Assembly: GCA_021629085.1 (NCBI GenBank)
Contig: JAJXRJ010000036.1
Location: 1 to 22,604 of the forward strand
Origin: Oscillospiraceae bacterium
GTDB taxonomy: Bacteria > Bacillota > Clostridia > UMGS1810
Reading direction: 5' to 3'
DNA: 22,604 nucleotides
Below, piece after piece: positions 8,500-15,424 of the stretch. Positions within the stretch are counted from its first letter, which is position 1. Each line of letters opens with the position of its first letter. The position numbers and the translations under genes were made by a program. Below the pieces are notes generated by a model. It was not told the DNA's origin, searched no databases, and was given only the letters and a program-made list of their open reading frames with translations.

Positions 8500-9204
8500 T
8501 TACTTTACAAGCGTGCCGATTTCCTCGCCCATCACCGCACGCTTGATATTTTCTGGATCATCCAAGCCAAACACCCGAATGGGGATTTGATTGTCCATAC
8601 AAAGGGAGGTGGCGGTGGAATCCATCACCCCAAGGCCTTTGTTTAATACTTCAATATACGAGAGGTTGTCAAATTTTACTGCATTTTTGTTGATGTTGGG
8701 GTCGCTGTCATATACGCCGTCCACCTTTTTGGCAAGCAAAATGATTTCCGCATCAATTTCCGCTGCACGCAGCGCCGCGGTGGTGTCGGTGGAGAAAAAC
8801 GGGTTTCCAGTGCCGCATCCAAAAATGACCACCCGCCCCTTTTCCAAATGCCGCTCTGCCTTGCCGCGGATGTACGGTTCAGCGAGCTGCCGCATTTCAA
8901 TGGCAGTCTGCACGCGGGTTGCCACCCCGCGCTGTTCCAGCGCATCCTGCATGGCAATGGCATTGATGACAGTTGCAAGCATGCCCATGTGGTCGGCACG
9001 GGTGCGGTCCATATTTTCGCCGGTCCGGCCGCGCCAGAAGTTCCCGCCGCCCACCACAATGGCCACCTGCACGCCAAGCGCCACACAGTCTTTGATGGTA
9101 TTGGAAATGCTTGCAATGGTGTCTTCGCAAAGCCCAAAGCCCTTGTCCCCCGCGAGCGCCTCACCCGAAAGCTTTAACAAAACGCGTTTATATTTTGGTT
9201 TCAT
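8500..9204 (-). CDS. pyrH: UMP kinase
   Basis: PyrH phosphorylates UMP to UDP and belongs to the amino acid kinase fold, unlike eukaryotic UMP kinases. The 234-residue protein has 'LLKLSGEAL' (9-17), 'GGGNFWRG' (52-59) for phosphate binding, the 'DHMGMLATVINAIAMQDALE' stretch (71-90) of the UMP site, 'GCGTGNPFFSTDTTA' (129-143) and 'KKVDGVYDSDPN' (158-169). All are standard. The ATG has AAAGGAAC about ten bases upstream. This ATG overlaps by four bases (ATGA) the stop of a 23-residue ORF that fills the gap to the HAD gene. rpsB and tsf, which normally precede pyrH, are absent from this position. Confidence 0.97.
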   Translation of the reverse strand: MKPKYKRVLLKLSGEALAGDKGFGLCEDTIASISNTIKDCVALGVQVAIVVGGGNFWRGRTGENMDRTRADHMGMLATVINAIAMQDALEQRGVATRVQTAIEMRQLAEPYIRGKAERHLEKGRVVIFGCGTGNPFFSTDTTAALRAAEIDAEIILLAKKVDGVYDSDPNINKNAVKFDNLSYIEVLNKGLGVMDSTATSLCMDNQIPIRVFGLDDPENIKRAVMGEEIGTLVK

Positions 9205-9272
9205 ATCAGTTTGTTCCTTTCGAATTCTTTTTTATATTCATTCGACGCCATACCAGCCAATTCCTTCTTCAT
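9201..9272 (-). CDS. Possible 23-residue linker ORF between the HAD gene and pyrH
   Basis: On the minus strand an ATG at 9272-9270 overlaps the HAD stop codon in TGATG. The frame stays open for 23 codons and ends in a TGA whose bases overlap the pyrH start in ATGA. The peptide begins MKKELAGMASNEYKK and ends in KLI; it is rich in Lys and Glu and looks soluble and helical. The exact fit at both ends suggests translational coupling from HAD to pyrH. Against it, there is no clear Shine-Dalgarno close to its ATG, the length is very short, and its last codons also contain the pyrH ribosome site. I do not recognise the peptide. It could be a non-coding accident or a leader that tunes pyrH translation. 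Confidence 0.35.
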   Translation of the reverse strand: MKKELAGMASNEYKKEFERNKLI

Positions 9273-9925
9273 CACACGCCGGCAAGCGCCGCAATTTCCT
9301 CCGGCGCAAACACAATCCGGTCCGCACCAGCCGCCAAAAGCTCGTCTTCTTTCCGAAACCCCCAAGTCACGCCCACAGTAAACGCCCCGGCGTTTTTTCC
9401 AGTTTTAATATCGGTGGCGGTGTCGCCAACATACAGGCAGTGCTCTGGCAAAACGCCAAACCCGTCTAACATGGAAAAGAGAAGCGCCGGATCGGGCTTG
9501 AGCGTTGTGCCCGCCGTTTGCCCCTGCACACAGTCAAACGCATTGCCAAACAATGCGCGCACCACATCGCACACCGCGCCGTGCGGCTTGTTGGAAAGCA
9601 CGCCGAGCTTGATCCCCGCGCGCTTAAGCGCGTCAATCAGCGCCAGCACGCCTGGATATGCCTTGGTCAAATACATCGAATCGGTCTCATAGTCGTCGTG
9701 GTAAAACGCTTTCATCTGCGCAAACAGCGCCTCCGAGTAGGCCCTCGCAGCCTCCAGCATCCGCCTGATTAACAATTCGTAGCCGTTGCCCACAAAATAT
9801 TTATATTGTTCCGGCAAAAAGGGCGCCAGCCCAAACCGCTCCATCGCGCGGTTGCCGTAGTATGTAATGGTCCCAATGGTGTCTGCCAGCGTTCCGTCCA
9901 AATCAAACACCGCCGCACGAATCAT
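9272..9925 (-). CDS. HAD-family phosphatase (phosphoglycolate phosphatase-like)
   Basis: This 217-residue protein is a class I haloacid dehalogenase-type hydrolase, a cytosolic phosphatase of small phosphorylated metabolites. It has motif I 'FDLDGTL' (7-13) with nucleophile D8 and acid/base D10, an alpha-helical cap (about 15-85), motif II 'LSNKP' (110-114), motif III lysine K143 in 'LKPDP', and motif IV 'VGDTATD' (166-172). The cap and overall length fit phosphoglycolate phosphatase or PpaX-like members, but the substrate is not readable. Its ATG lies 23 nt inside the end of the WYL gene, with AAAGGCGGTG as ribosome site, so the two are coupled. One guess is house-cleaning of an abnormal metabolite. 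Confidence 0.88.
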   Translation of the reverse strand: MIRAAVFDLDGTLADTIGTITYYGNRAMERFGLAPFLPEQYKYFVGNGYELLIRRMLEAARAYSEALFAQMKAFYHDDYETDSMYLTKAYPGVLALIDALKRAGIKLGVLSNKPHGAVCDVVRALFGNAFDCVQGQTAGTTLKPDPALLFSMLDGFGVLPEHCLYVGDTATDIKTGKNAGAFTVGVTWGFRKEDELLAAGADRIVFAPEEIAALAGV

Positions 9926-10913
9926 GGTGGTTCACCGCCTTTTGATTGTTTTCCAAAAACGTATCAAACCCCGCGGCCACATCCTCTGGCCCTACAATTT
10001 GCATCTTGCCCTCAAACATGCACACCCATGCAAAAAACGTGGGGCTGACATTGACGCTCGCGCTTGCAAGAAACCGTGCACTCCCCGCGCGGTGCAAATA
10101 GACGCCCTCGCCAAAGCGGTCGATTACCGGGTTTACCAGGGAATTGTCGCACAAAAGCTCCACTTTCCTCGTCTGCCCGCCATACATGCTAAACACCTTG
10201 CGGGAATATTCGCCCAAGTGAAACCGTTCGCCGGAAGCTTCGCGGATGTCGTCCGCCGGCTCGTCCAAAATGCGGATGTCCGACATGCGGTCCACCCGAA
10301 AGTGTGTAAGCCCGCTGTATTTTGGATAGCGCGAAATCACATAGTAGTTTTCGTCTGAAAAGTTGAGGCTATAGGGCGAGATGACATACTCCGCCCCACC
10401 GTTTTTGAGCACCCGTTGTTTATCCGGCGTGTATTCGTAGTATAAAAACGCCACTTTTTTGCCGCCGTAAATGGCGTCGTGGAGCTTGTCCACGCTGTAA
10501 TAGATCGCTTCGTTGAGCGTTTTAGCCCGCTCAGCCGTATATACCTGCCGCTGGAGCGTTTGCGCCAGATGCACGCTTGTGAGCCCCTCCAGCTTTTTTA
10601 TAAGCTGGTTGCTCTTTTTTTCCGTGATAAACCGCGACGCCTGCACGCTGTCCACCAAAAGCTTGAGCTCAGGCAGTTCAAAGGAGCGTGACGCCATGTA
10701 ATATCCCTTTCCGGGCTCTAGCAAAATGTCAAATCCAAACTGGTTTAAGGTTTCAATATCGCCGTAAACCGATTTGCGCTCCGCGCTGATACCAAAGCTT
10801 GTCAGACGCCGCACAAGCGCCGGCATGGGCATGGGATGCGCCTCATCGGTTTCTTGCATCAGGATTTTTAACAGATACAAAATCTTGAGCTTTTGGTTGG
10901 ACTGCCTTGCCAT
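9903..10913 (-). CDS. WYL-domain transcriptional regulator
   Basis: This 336-residue protein has an N-terminal winged helix-turn-helix (about 5-75, including 'RKSVYGDIETLNQFGFDI', 46-63), a linker, a WYL domain (about 140-215, 'YSLNFSDENYYVISRYPK' and 'THFRVDRMSDI') and a C-terminal WCX-like extension. WYL proteins are often ligand-sensing regulators; the domain forms an SH3-like beta fold that can bind nucleic acids or nucleotides. Here the eponymous W-Y-L reads N-Y-Y-V, as in several Firmicutes relatives, while the Arg-Val-Asp-Arg strand is kept. The start ATG is 11 nt after the mutS2 stop. Its target is unknown. Sitting between mutS2 and pyrH it may control its own transcript. Confidence 0.88.
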   Translation of the reverse strand: MARQSNQKLKILYLLKILMQETDEAHPMPMPALVRRLTSFGISAERKSVYGDIETLNQFGFDILLEPGKGYYMASRSFELPELKLLVDSVQASRFITEKKSNQLIKKLEGLTSVHLAQTLQRQVYTAERAKTLNEAIYYSVDKLHDAIYGGKKVAFLYYEYTPDKQRVLKNGGAEYVISPYSLNFSDENYYVISRYPKYSGLTHFRVDRMSDIRILDEPADDIREASGERFHLGEYSRKVFSMYGGQTRKVELLCDNSLVNPVIDRFGEGVYLHRAGSARFLASASVNVSPTFFAWVCMFEGKMQIVGPEDVAAGFDTFLENNQKAVNHHDSCGGV

Positions 10914-10924
10914 ATCTGCCCCTC

Positions 10925-13294
10925 CTATTTCAGCTCGGCGATGGTCACGCCCGCATCGCCCTCGCCAAATCCCGCCAGCCGGTAATGCTTTACGCTGGGG
11001 TGCCGTTTTAAATAGGCCTGTATGCCGGCCCTGAGCGCGCCGGTGCCCTTGCCGTGAATAATGCGTACCTCATGCAGCGATGAGAGCACGGCGTCGTCTA
11101 AAAATTTATCCAAGAGATAGGTGGCATCCGCAATGTTCTGCCCGCGGATGTCAAGCTCGGTGCTCATACTCATGGCCTTGGACCCGCCGCCCGCAATATT
11201 TTGGCGGTGCGGCTTGCGGTTGGGCGCAGATTCGTCTGTGAGCCGCAGATTGGAAAGGTTGGCCTTCATTTTCATCACGCCCACCTTCACCAGCAAATCG
11301 CCCTTGTTGTCAGGCAGCGTGAGCACCGTGCCCTTTTGCTTTAAGTTCACAATCTCCACACTGTCGCCCAGCTTGACCTGCTTTGGCGGCTTGTCGGACG
11401 TATTTTTTGCAAACAGGGTTTCGCTCAGCGCGCCCGCGTTTTTCTTTGCCGTTTCCAAAAGCTTGCGGCGTGCGTTTTCCGCCGCGCGGTTGGCCTCTTT
11501 TTGGTCGCGCAGCTTTTGCGCCGCACGCATTTGGGAAAGCAATTCGTCCGCTTCGTCTTTGGCCTGATCCAAAATCTTTTTGGCGTCCTGGCGCGCCTTT
11601 TCAATAATTTTATCCGTTTTTTCCAAAAGCGCCTTGTTCCGGTGCGCCATTTCCCGCTTTAAGCTGGCGGCCTCGGCCTGATAGGCCTGCGCGCGCTCCC
11701 GCTCCTGCTCTGCCATCTGCCGGTTTTTTTCAAGCTTTGCAAGCACGTCTTCAAATTTGACGTTTTCCGCATTTAAGTGTTCACGCGCTTTTTCAATCAG
11801 ATAGTCGGGCAGGCCCAGCCGCCCGGCAATGGCAAACGCATTGCTCTTGCCCGGCACGCCGATTAGCAGCCGGTAGGTGGGCGCAAGGGTTTCCACGTCA
11901 AATTCACAGGACGCGTTTTCCACCCGCGCCGTGGACAGCGCGTACAGCTTTAATTCGCTGTAGTGCGTGGTGGCGGCGCACTTGGCGCCCATGTTTTTTA
12001 CAAATTCCAAAATGCTGATGGCAAGGGCCGCGCCCTCCACCGGGTCGGTGCCCGCGCCCAGCTCGTCAAACAGGCACAGCGTGCCCGCGCCCGCCTTTCC
12101 CACAATGTCCACTAAGTTGACCATGTGCGCCGAAAAGGTGCTCAAGCTCTGCTCAATGCTCTGCTCGTCGCCAATATCGGCAAACACCTCGTCAAACACC
12201 GCGATTTCCGACCCTTCGGCAGCGGTGATGTGCAGGCCCGCCTGCGCCATGAGCGTGAGCAGGCCGATGGTTTTTAAGGTGACGGTTTTCCCGCCCGTGT
12301 TGGGGCCGGTAATCACCAGTGTGTCAAAGGCTTTGCCCAAATAGATGTCGGTGGGCACCACGGTTTTCTCATCTAACAGCGGGTGCCGCGCCTTTATGAG
12401 GTTGAGCACGCCGTTTTGATTGAGTTTCGGCATAAACGCGTCGGTTGCAAGGGCGTATTTGGCCTTTGCAAACAGCAAATCTAACAGCGCAATGGTTTCA
12501 AAGCTCATGGCCAGAAGCTTTCCCACCGTGGCCACATCGTTTGAGAGCTTTGCCAAAATGCGTTCCACTTCATCCTGCTCAAGCGTGGTCAGCCGGCGGA
12601 TTTCATTGTTGGTTTCCACCACGCTCATGGGCTCAATAAACACCGTCGCGCCGGTGGAAGAAACGTCGTGCACAATGCCGGGCACATCTCCCTTGTGTTC
12701 GGCTTTGACCGGCACCACATAGCGGTCGCCGCGCAGCGTGATAATTTGCTCCTGCAAATACTTTTGCTTGCCCGGGCTTGCAATCATCTTTTGCAAAATT
12801 TCCCGCACCTTGTTGTTGGCGGAACGGATTTTACGGCGGATGTCCAAAAGCGCTGGGCTTGCATCGTCCGCAATGGTTTCATTGTCAATAATACACGCGC
12901 CAATTTCCGTCTCCAGCGCCTTATCGGCATACAGCGCATCGATGTGCTCGCCAATGGCGCCTGTTTCCATGTCGTCGGTGTAGCCAGAAAACCGCCGTGC
13001 GGTTTTTAGCACACGCCCAATTTCCAATAAATCCGCGCACGTCAAAACGCCCCCGATGTCCGCGCGCTTTAAGGCGGGCCGGATATCGCGGGAGCACAAA
13101 ATGGGCGGGCTGCCCTTTTTGGCAAGGATGGCCAGGGCCTGTGCGGTCTCCTGCTGCATTTTTTCTACCGTACGGACATCTGTTTCAGGCACAAGGCGTA
13201 AAATCTCCTCCGCGGCGATGTCCATGACAGCATGCTGGGAAAGTCTATTTAAAATTTTATCAAATTCTAACGTTTTTAACACTTTGCTGTTCAT
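10925..13294 (-). CDS. mutS2: Endonuclease MutS2
   Basis: This is a MutS-family ATPase of 789 residues from the chosen start. MutS2 lacks the mismatch-recognition domain; in Firmicutes it is implicated in splitting collided ribosomes and in limiting recombination. Seen here: Walker A GPNTGGKT (330-337), 'STFSAHM' (385-391), Walker B 'LCLFDE' (406-411), 'TTHYSELK' (442-449), a charged coiled coil (about 505-625), a KOW-like part (about 640-690) and a C-terminal Smr domain with LDIRG (714-718) and HGKG (747-750), the nuclease-associated motifs. An in-frame ATG at 13339 would add 15 residues, but it has no ribosome site and its codons run through the AAAGGAGGA used by the ATG at 13294. The spacing between that site and the start is odd because of a hairpin. 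Confidence 0.95.
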   Translation of the reverse strand: MNSKVLKTLEFDKILNRLSQHAVMDIAAEEILRLVPETDVRTVEKMQQETAQALAILAKKGSPPILCSRDIRPALKRADIGGVLTCADLLEIGRVLKTARRFSGYTDDMETGAIGEHIDALYADKALETEIGACIIDNETIADDASPALLDIRRKIRSANNKVREILQKMIASPGKQKYLQEQIITLRGDRYVVPVKAEHKGDVPGIVHDVSSTGATVFIEPMSVVETNNEIRRLTTLEQDEVERILAKLSNDVATVGKLLAMSFETIALLDLLFAKAKYALATDAFMPKLNQNGVLNLIKARHPLLDEKTVVPTDIYLGKAFDTLVITGPNTGGKTVTLKTIGLLTLMAQAGLHITAAEGSEIAVFDEVFADIGDEQSIEQSLSTFSAHMVNLVDIVGKAGAGTLCLFDELGAGTDPVEGAALAISILEFVKNMGAKCAATTHYSELKLYALSTARVENASCEFDVETLAPTYRLLIGVPGKSNAFAIAGRLGLPDYLIEKAREHLNAENVKFEDVLAKLEKNRQMAEQERERAQAYQAEAASLKREMAHRNKALLEKTDKIIEKARQDAKKILDQAKDEADELLSQMRAAQKLRDQKEANRAAENARRKLLETAKKNAGALSETLFAKNTSDKPPKQVKLGDSVEIVNLKQKGTVLTLPDNKGDLLVKVGVMKMKANLSNLRLTDESAPNRKPHRQNIAGGGSKAMSMSTELDIRGQNIADATYLLDKFLDDAVLSSLHEVRIIHGKGTGALRAGIQAYLKRHPSVKHYRLAGFGEGDAGVTIAELK

Positions 13295-13326
13295 GTCAAA
13301 CGGCGCAAAAATGCGCCTCCTCCTTT
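13295..13326 (-). promoter_or_regulatory. Structured ribosome-binding region of mutS2
   Basis: On the minus strand AAAGGAGGA (13326-13318) is followed directly by GGCGCA, TTTT, TGCGCC (13317-13302), then GTTTGAC and the ATG. The perfect 6-bp stem with a 4-nt loop removes 16 of the 23 nt between the Shine-Dalgarno and the start, leaving a normal 7-nt spacer. Phage T4 gene 38 is a known case where a hairpin shortens a long spacer. The alternative is chance or a start at 13339 without a ribosome site. Confidence 0.6.
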
Positions 13327-13403
13327 GGCAAAACTCCATACAGAAGCGTGTGCTGCATTTCCATTTTATACAATCCTATATATGGCAGCATCCTTTTTTG
13401 GAT

Positions 13404-13432
13404 ATTATACCATAGTATGCCGCCGGATGCAA
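13404..13432 (-). promoter_or_regulatory. Vegetative promoter of mutS2 and downstream genes
   Basis: On the minus strand TTGCAT (13432-13427) is separated by 17 nt from TATAAT (13409-13404). The -10 is preceded by TGG, which gives an extended TGn element. The start point would fall near 13397, about 100 nt before the mutS2 ATG. It is the only strong promoter seen for the long leftward run. Confidence 0.7.
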
Positions 13433-13452
13433 ATTTTATTTACCCCTGCCTC

Positions 13453-13470
13453 TGTCCTTTTTATAGGACA
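13453..13470. promoter_or_regulatory. Operator-like palindrome TGTCCT-N6-AGGACA
   Basis: Two perfect 6-base inverted arms flank TTTTAT. The element lies ten bases upstream of the TATACT box of the small membrane-protein gene, where the -35 region would be. It could bind a dimeric regulator. No second copy was noticed in the window. Confidence 0.45.
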
Positions 13471-13480
13471 CCAATTCCTA

Positions 13481-13486
13481 TATACT
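13481..13486 (+). promoter_or_regulatory. Probable -10 box (TATACT) of the small membrane-protein gene
   Basis: TATACT matches TATAAT at five of six positions. It sits 32 nt before the ATG at 13519, with the ribosome site GAAAGGGG between. No good -35 is found at 16-18 nt, where part of the TGTCCT palindrome lies, so an activator or another sigma factor may be needed. Confidence 0.4.
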
Positions 13487-13518
13487 AAACCCATACCAAA
13501 GAGAAAGGGGATCTTTTT

Positions 13519-13758
13519 ATGAAAAACTTAAAAACGTTGTTTCATATCCTGACAGCGTGCGGGATATTGGTATTAATCGGAACTGCCGGGGCCAGCGACA
13601 TTGACGCGGCGGGGATCAGCGAAGTGGTACGCCGCGGTGCGGCGGGCGTAGCTATGGTTGCCGCGGGCATGGCAGGCAGCCGGGCAGTGACAGCGCTTTC
13701 CCAGCTCAAAGCGCGGATCTGCAAAAAGCCGGAGGCGCGGATACGGCATGCAGTTTGA
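13519..13758 (+). CDS. Small two-helix membrane protein, function unknown
   Basis: This 79-residue protein has two hydrophobic stretches: about 8-25 ('FHILTACGILVLIGTAGA') and about 40-53 ('AAGVAMVAAGMAG'). An acidic turn (SDIDAAGISEVV) lies between them, and the tail is strongly basic (KARICKKPEARIRHAV). By the positive-inside rule the basic C terminus would face the cytosol. The small-residue pattern (GTAGAS, AAGMAGS) allows tight helix packing. GAAAGGGG eight bases before the ATG is a good ribosome site, and a terminator follows, so it forms its own unit. I do not recognise a named family. The gene is divergent from mutS2 and convergent with dpaB. Nothing ties it firmly to sporulation. Confidence 0.7.
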   Translation: MKNLKTLFHILTACGILVLIGTAGASDIDAAGISEVVRRGAAGVAMVAAGMAGSRAVTALSQLKARICKKPEARIRHAV

Positions 13759-13781
13759 ACGCAAAAAGCAGGCCGTTTGCT

Positions 13782-13825
13782 ATGCACCCCAAAGGTCATA
13801 CCCTTTTTGTGGTGCATCGTTTTTT
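13782..13825 (+). terminator. Intrinsic terminator of the small membrane-protein gene
   Basis: ATGCACC (13782-13788) pairs with GGTGCAT (13811-13817), and inner AAAGG/CCTTT-type pairing extends the stem across an internal loop. CG and six T follow. It begins 24 nt after the stop codon. Confidence 0.65.
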
Positions 13826-13853
13826 GTAACTACATTTCCATCCATTTGCCAAC

Positions 13854-13882
13854 AAAAAAACACGGCAATCCGCAGACTGCCG
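13854..13882 (-). terminator. Intrinsic terminator downstream of dpaB
   Basis: On the minus strand CGGCAGTC (13882-13875), TGCG loop, GATTGCCG (13870-13863) forms an 8-bp stem with one G-U pair. TG and seven T follow (13860-13854). It lies about 20 nt past the dpaB stop. Confidence 0.75.
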
Positions 13883-13885
13883 CGC

Positions 13886-13909
13886 AAAAAAGGCTGGCGC
13901 ATCAGCGCC
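13886..13909 (-). terminator. Second hairpin at the dpaB stop codon
   Basis: On the minus strand GGCGC, TGAT loop containing the dpaB stop, and GCGCC (13909-13896) are followed after AGCC by six T (13891-13886). The 4-nt gap to the T run makes it weaker than the next hairpin; the two may act in tandem. Confidence 0.4.
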
Positions 13910-14486
13910 GGGTGATGACAGGCTGGAGCTGCTCCCCGTCTAAAGCCGCCATAAGCGCATCTGGCACAAGGTCCATGAGCGCCACCAGCGAATTTGGCTT
14001 TTTTACGGGGTCGTCCTGCGCAAAGGGTACAAAATATACGTTCTTTGCGTTGAGCAGCACGCCCAAATTCTGTGCGCTCGCCCCCAATCCGTCGTTGGTG
14101 GACACCGCAATGAGCAGCGGGTTTTGATTGCGCAGGCTGGCCTTTGCCGCCATCGCCACACACGAATCCGTCATGCCGCTTGCAAGCTTTGCCAGCGTGT
14201 TGCCGGTGCACGGCGCCACCACCATCGCGTCCAATAAATTTTTCGGCCCAATGGGCTCTGCATCCTTGATGGTATGGATGACCGGCTTTCCTGTAATGGC
14301 TGTAAGCTTTGCAACAAACTCTGCCGCCTTGCCAAACCGCGTATCGGTGACATAGGAAATCTCACTCATCACAGGCGTTACCTCTGCACCCAGCGCGACC
14401 AGCCTTTCAATTTGGGGAATCACTTTTTGAAACGTACAAAAGGACCCAGTCATGGCAAACCCAACGTTTAACCCAGTCAGTTCCAA
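13902..14486 (-). CDS. dpaB: Dipicolinate synthase subunit B
   Basis: With DpaA this flavoprotein-like subunit makes dipicolinic acid from a lysine-pathway intermediate in the mother cell; dipicolinate is then loaded into the spore core with calcium. The 194-residue protein has 'VGFAMTGSFCTF' (8-19) and 'VVAPCTGNTLAKLASGMTDS' (89-108), both typical of SpoVFB, and ends near the family's usual length. The start is TTG at 14486: the next ATG (in GFAMTGS) would cut the conserved first strand, and GGGGGTG lies upstream of the TTG. It follows dpaA by 3 nt and ends at tandem terminators, so dpaA-dpaB is a two-gene unit. Confidence 0.95.
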   Translation of the reverse strand: MELTGLNVGFAMTGSFCTFQKVIPQIERLVALGAEVTPVMSEISYVTDTRFGKAAEFVAKLTAITGKPVIHTIKDAEPIGPKNLLDAMVVAPCTGNTLAKLASGMTDSCVAMAAKASLRNQNPLLIAVSTNDGLGASAQNLGVLLNAKNVYFVPFAQDDPVKKPNSLVALMDLVPDALMAALDGEQLQPVITRR

Positions 14487-14489
14487 TCT

Positions 14490-15365
14490 TTACACCCCCA
14501 AATCCGTCATGATGTTTTCCACTGCCTGCTTGATGATTTCGCCCGCTGTGCGGGGCGCCACTTTACCAGGCAGCGAAAGCGCCTGAATGAGTGTCAAGCC
14601 CGCCTTTTCGGCCTTTTCGCGGTCAATGCCGCCGGGCAGTGAGGCAAGATCTATAAGCAGGCAATCCTTTTTTATCTTTTTGAGTGCGTCCGTTCCCATA
14701 ATCTCATGCGGAACGGTGTTAAAGATCACATCGAATTTTTTCAAAGTGCCTTCCAGCTCACGCAGCGGGACGCCATGGTAGCCAAAGGCTGAAATCCACG
14801 CCAAATCCTCAAATTTGCGCGCTTCCACATAGGTGTCGCTGCCAAGTGCCAAAAGCGTTTTGGCAAGCTGCTTTCCCACCCGGCCAAACCCCAGCACCAG
14901 GCTTTTGCTGCCATGGATGGTGATGGGCAGGTGTTTCATGGCGATTTCCACCGCGCCCTCCGCGGTTGGGATGCAGTTGAGCACCGCCATTTCCTCGCGT
15001 ATAAAATAGTCAATTACTGTCACTTCATAAATTTTTCCCAAGTTCATAATTTTTGGCGTAGCTTTGCCGCAAAGAAGAATTTGATGTTTCTTCATTTTGG
15101 TAAAAAGCTCATAAAAGTATATTTTCCCGTCGAACAGCGGTGTTCGAACCGTGAGGTCGTCATTGGTGACGGGCAGCCCGGTCACCACAATATCCACACC
15201 CAAAAGTGCAGATGAGAGATCGGAACACCTTGTTACATTTTTGTCAAACGCAATATCGTCGTCAAAGCCGTAGCATTTTACGTCACAGCCGTCGCGTGCA
15301 AAGCTGTCTGCAATCGTCACAAGGCGCATGTCGCCGCCCAAAACTAGTATTTTTTTGTCAAGCAC
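14490..15365 (-). CDS. dpaA: Dipicolinate synthase subunit A
   Basis: DpaA is the NAD(P)-binding subunit of dipicolinate synthase (SpoVFA). I start it at GTG 15365, which gives 291 residues, close to the Bacillus protein. AAAGGAGGG lies about eight bases upstream and the conserved 'KKILVLGGDMRLVTIADSF' begins at residue 4. An upstream ATG at 15437 would add 24 residues with no family likeness and would run through the promoter and ribosome site. The N-terminal domain covers about 1-140. A Rossmann motif 'VLGFGRVGKQLA' (157-168) and 'IDLASLPGGID' (238-248) follow. A sigma-K-like promoter precedes it, fitting late mother-cell expression. Unlike in Bacillus, no asd-dapG-dapA genes follow. Confidence 0.95.
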   Translation of the reverse strand: MLDKKILVLGGDMRLVTIADSFARDGCDVKCYGFDDDIAFDKNVTRCSDLSSALLGVDIVVTGLPVTNDDLTVRTPLFDGKIYFYELFTKMKKHQILLCGKATPKIMNLGKIYEVTVIDYFIREEMAVLNCIPTAEGAVEIAMKHLPITIHGSKSLVLGFGRVGKQLAKTLLALGSDTYVEARKFEDLAWISAFGYHGVPLRELEGTLKKFDVIFNTVPHEIMGTDALKKIKKDCLLIDLASLPGGIDREKAEKAGLTLIQALSLPGKVAPRTAGEIIKQAVENIMTDLGV

Positions 15366-15379
15366 CCTACTCCCTCCTT

Positions 15380-15392
15380 TGTGTTTTACACA
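15380..15392. promoter_or_regulatory. Palindrome TGTGT-TTT-ACACA at the dpaA start point
   Basis: A 13-bp perfect inverted repeat lies between the dpaA -10 match and its ribosome site, across the expected transcription start. It might be an operator or a 5' RNA stem. It could also be chance in an A/T-rich stretch. Confidence 0.3.
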
Positions 15393-15395
15393 CTG

Positions 15396-15424
15396 TATCG
15401 TATGTCTGAGCGGGTGAAATTGTG
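15396..15424 (-). promoter_or_regulatory. Sigma-K-like promoter of dpaA-dpaB
   Basis: On the minus strand CATACGATA (15404-15396) fits the Bacillus sigma-K -10 pattern CATANNNTA. CACA (15424-15421) stands 16 nt upstream, matching the short AC-type -35. The start would fall near 15388, about 23 nt before the GTG. In Bacillus the spoVF genes are under sigma-K, so site and gene agree. Confidence 0.55.

Noticed and set aside
9231..9260. Promoter for pyrH (TTGGCT-N18-TATAAA, minus strand)
   Set aside because: Both hexamers are weak, the spacing is long, and the bases fall in the short linker ORF; coupling from the HAD gene explains pyrH expression better.
8591..9469. Plus-strand open frame of 292 codons opposite pyrH and the HAD gene
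   Set aside because: It is antisense to certain genes, has a low-complexity Ser/Ala/Pro-rich product and no family likeness.
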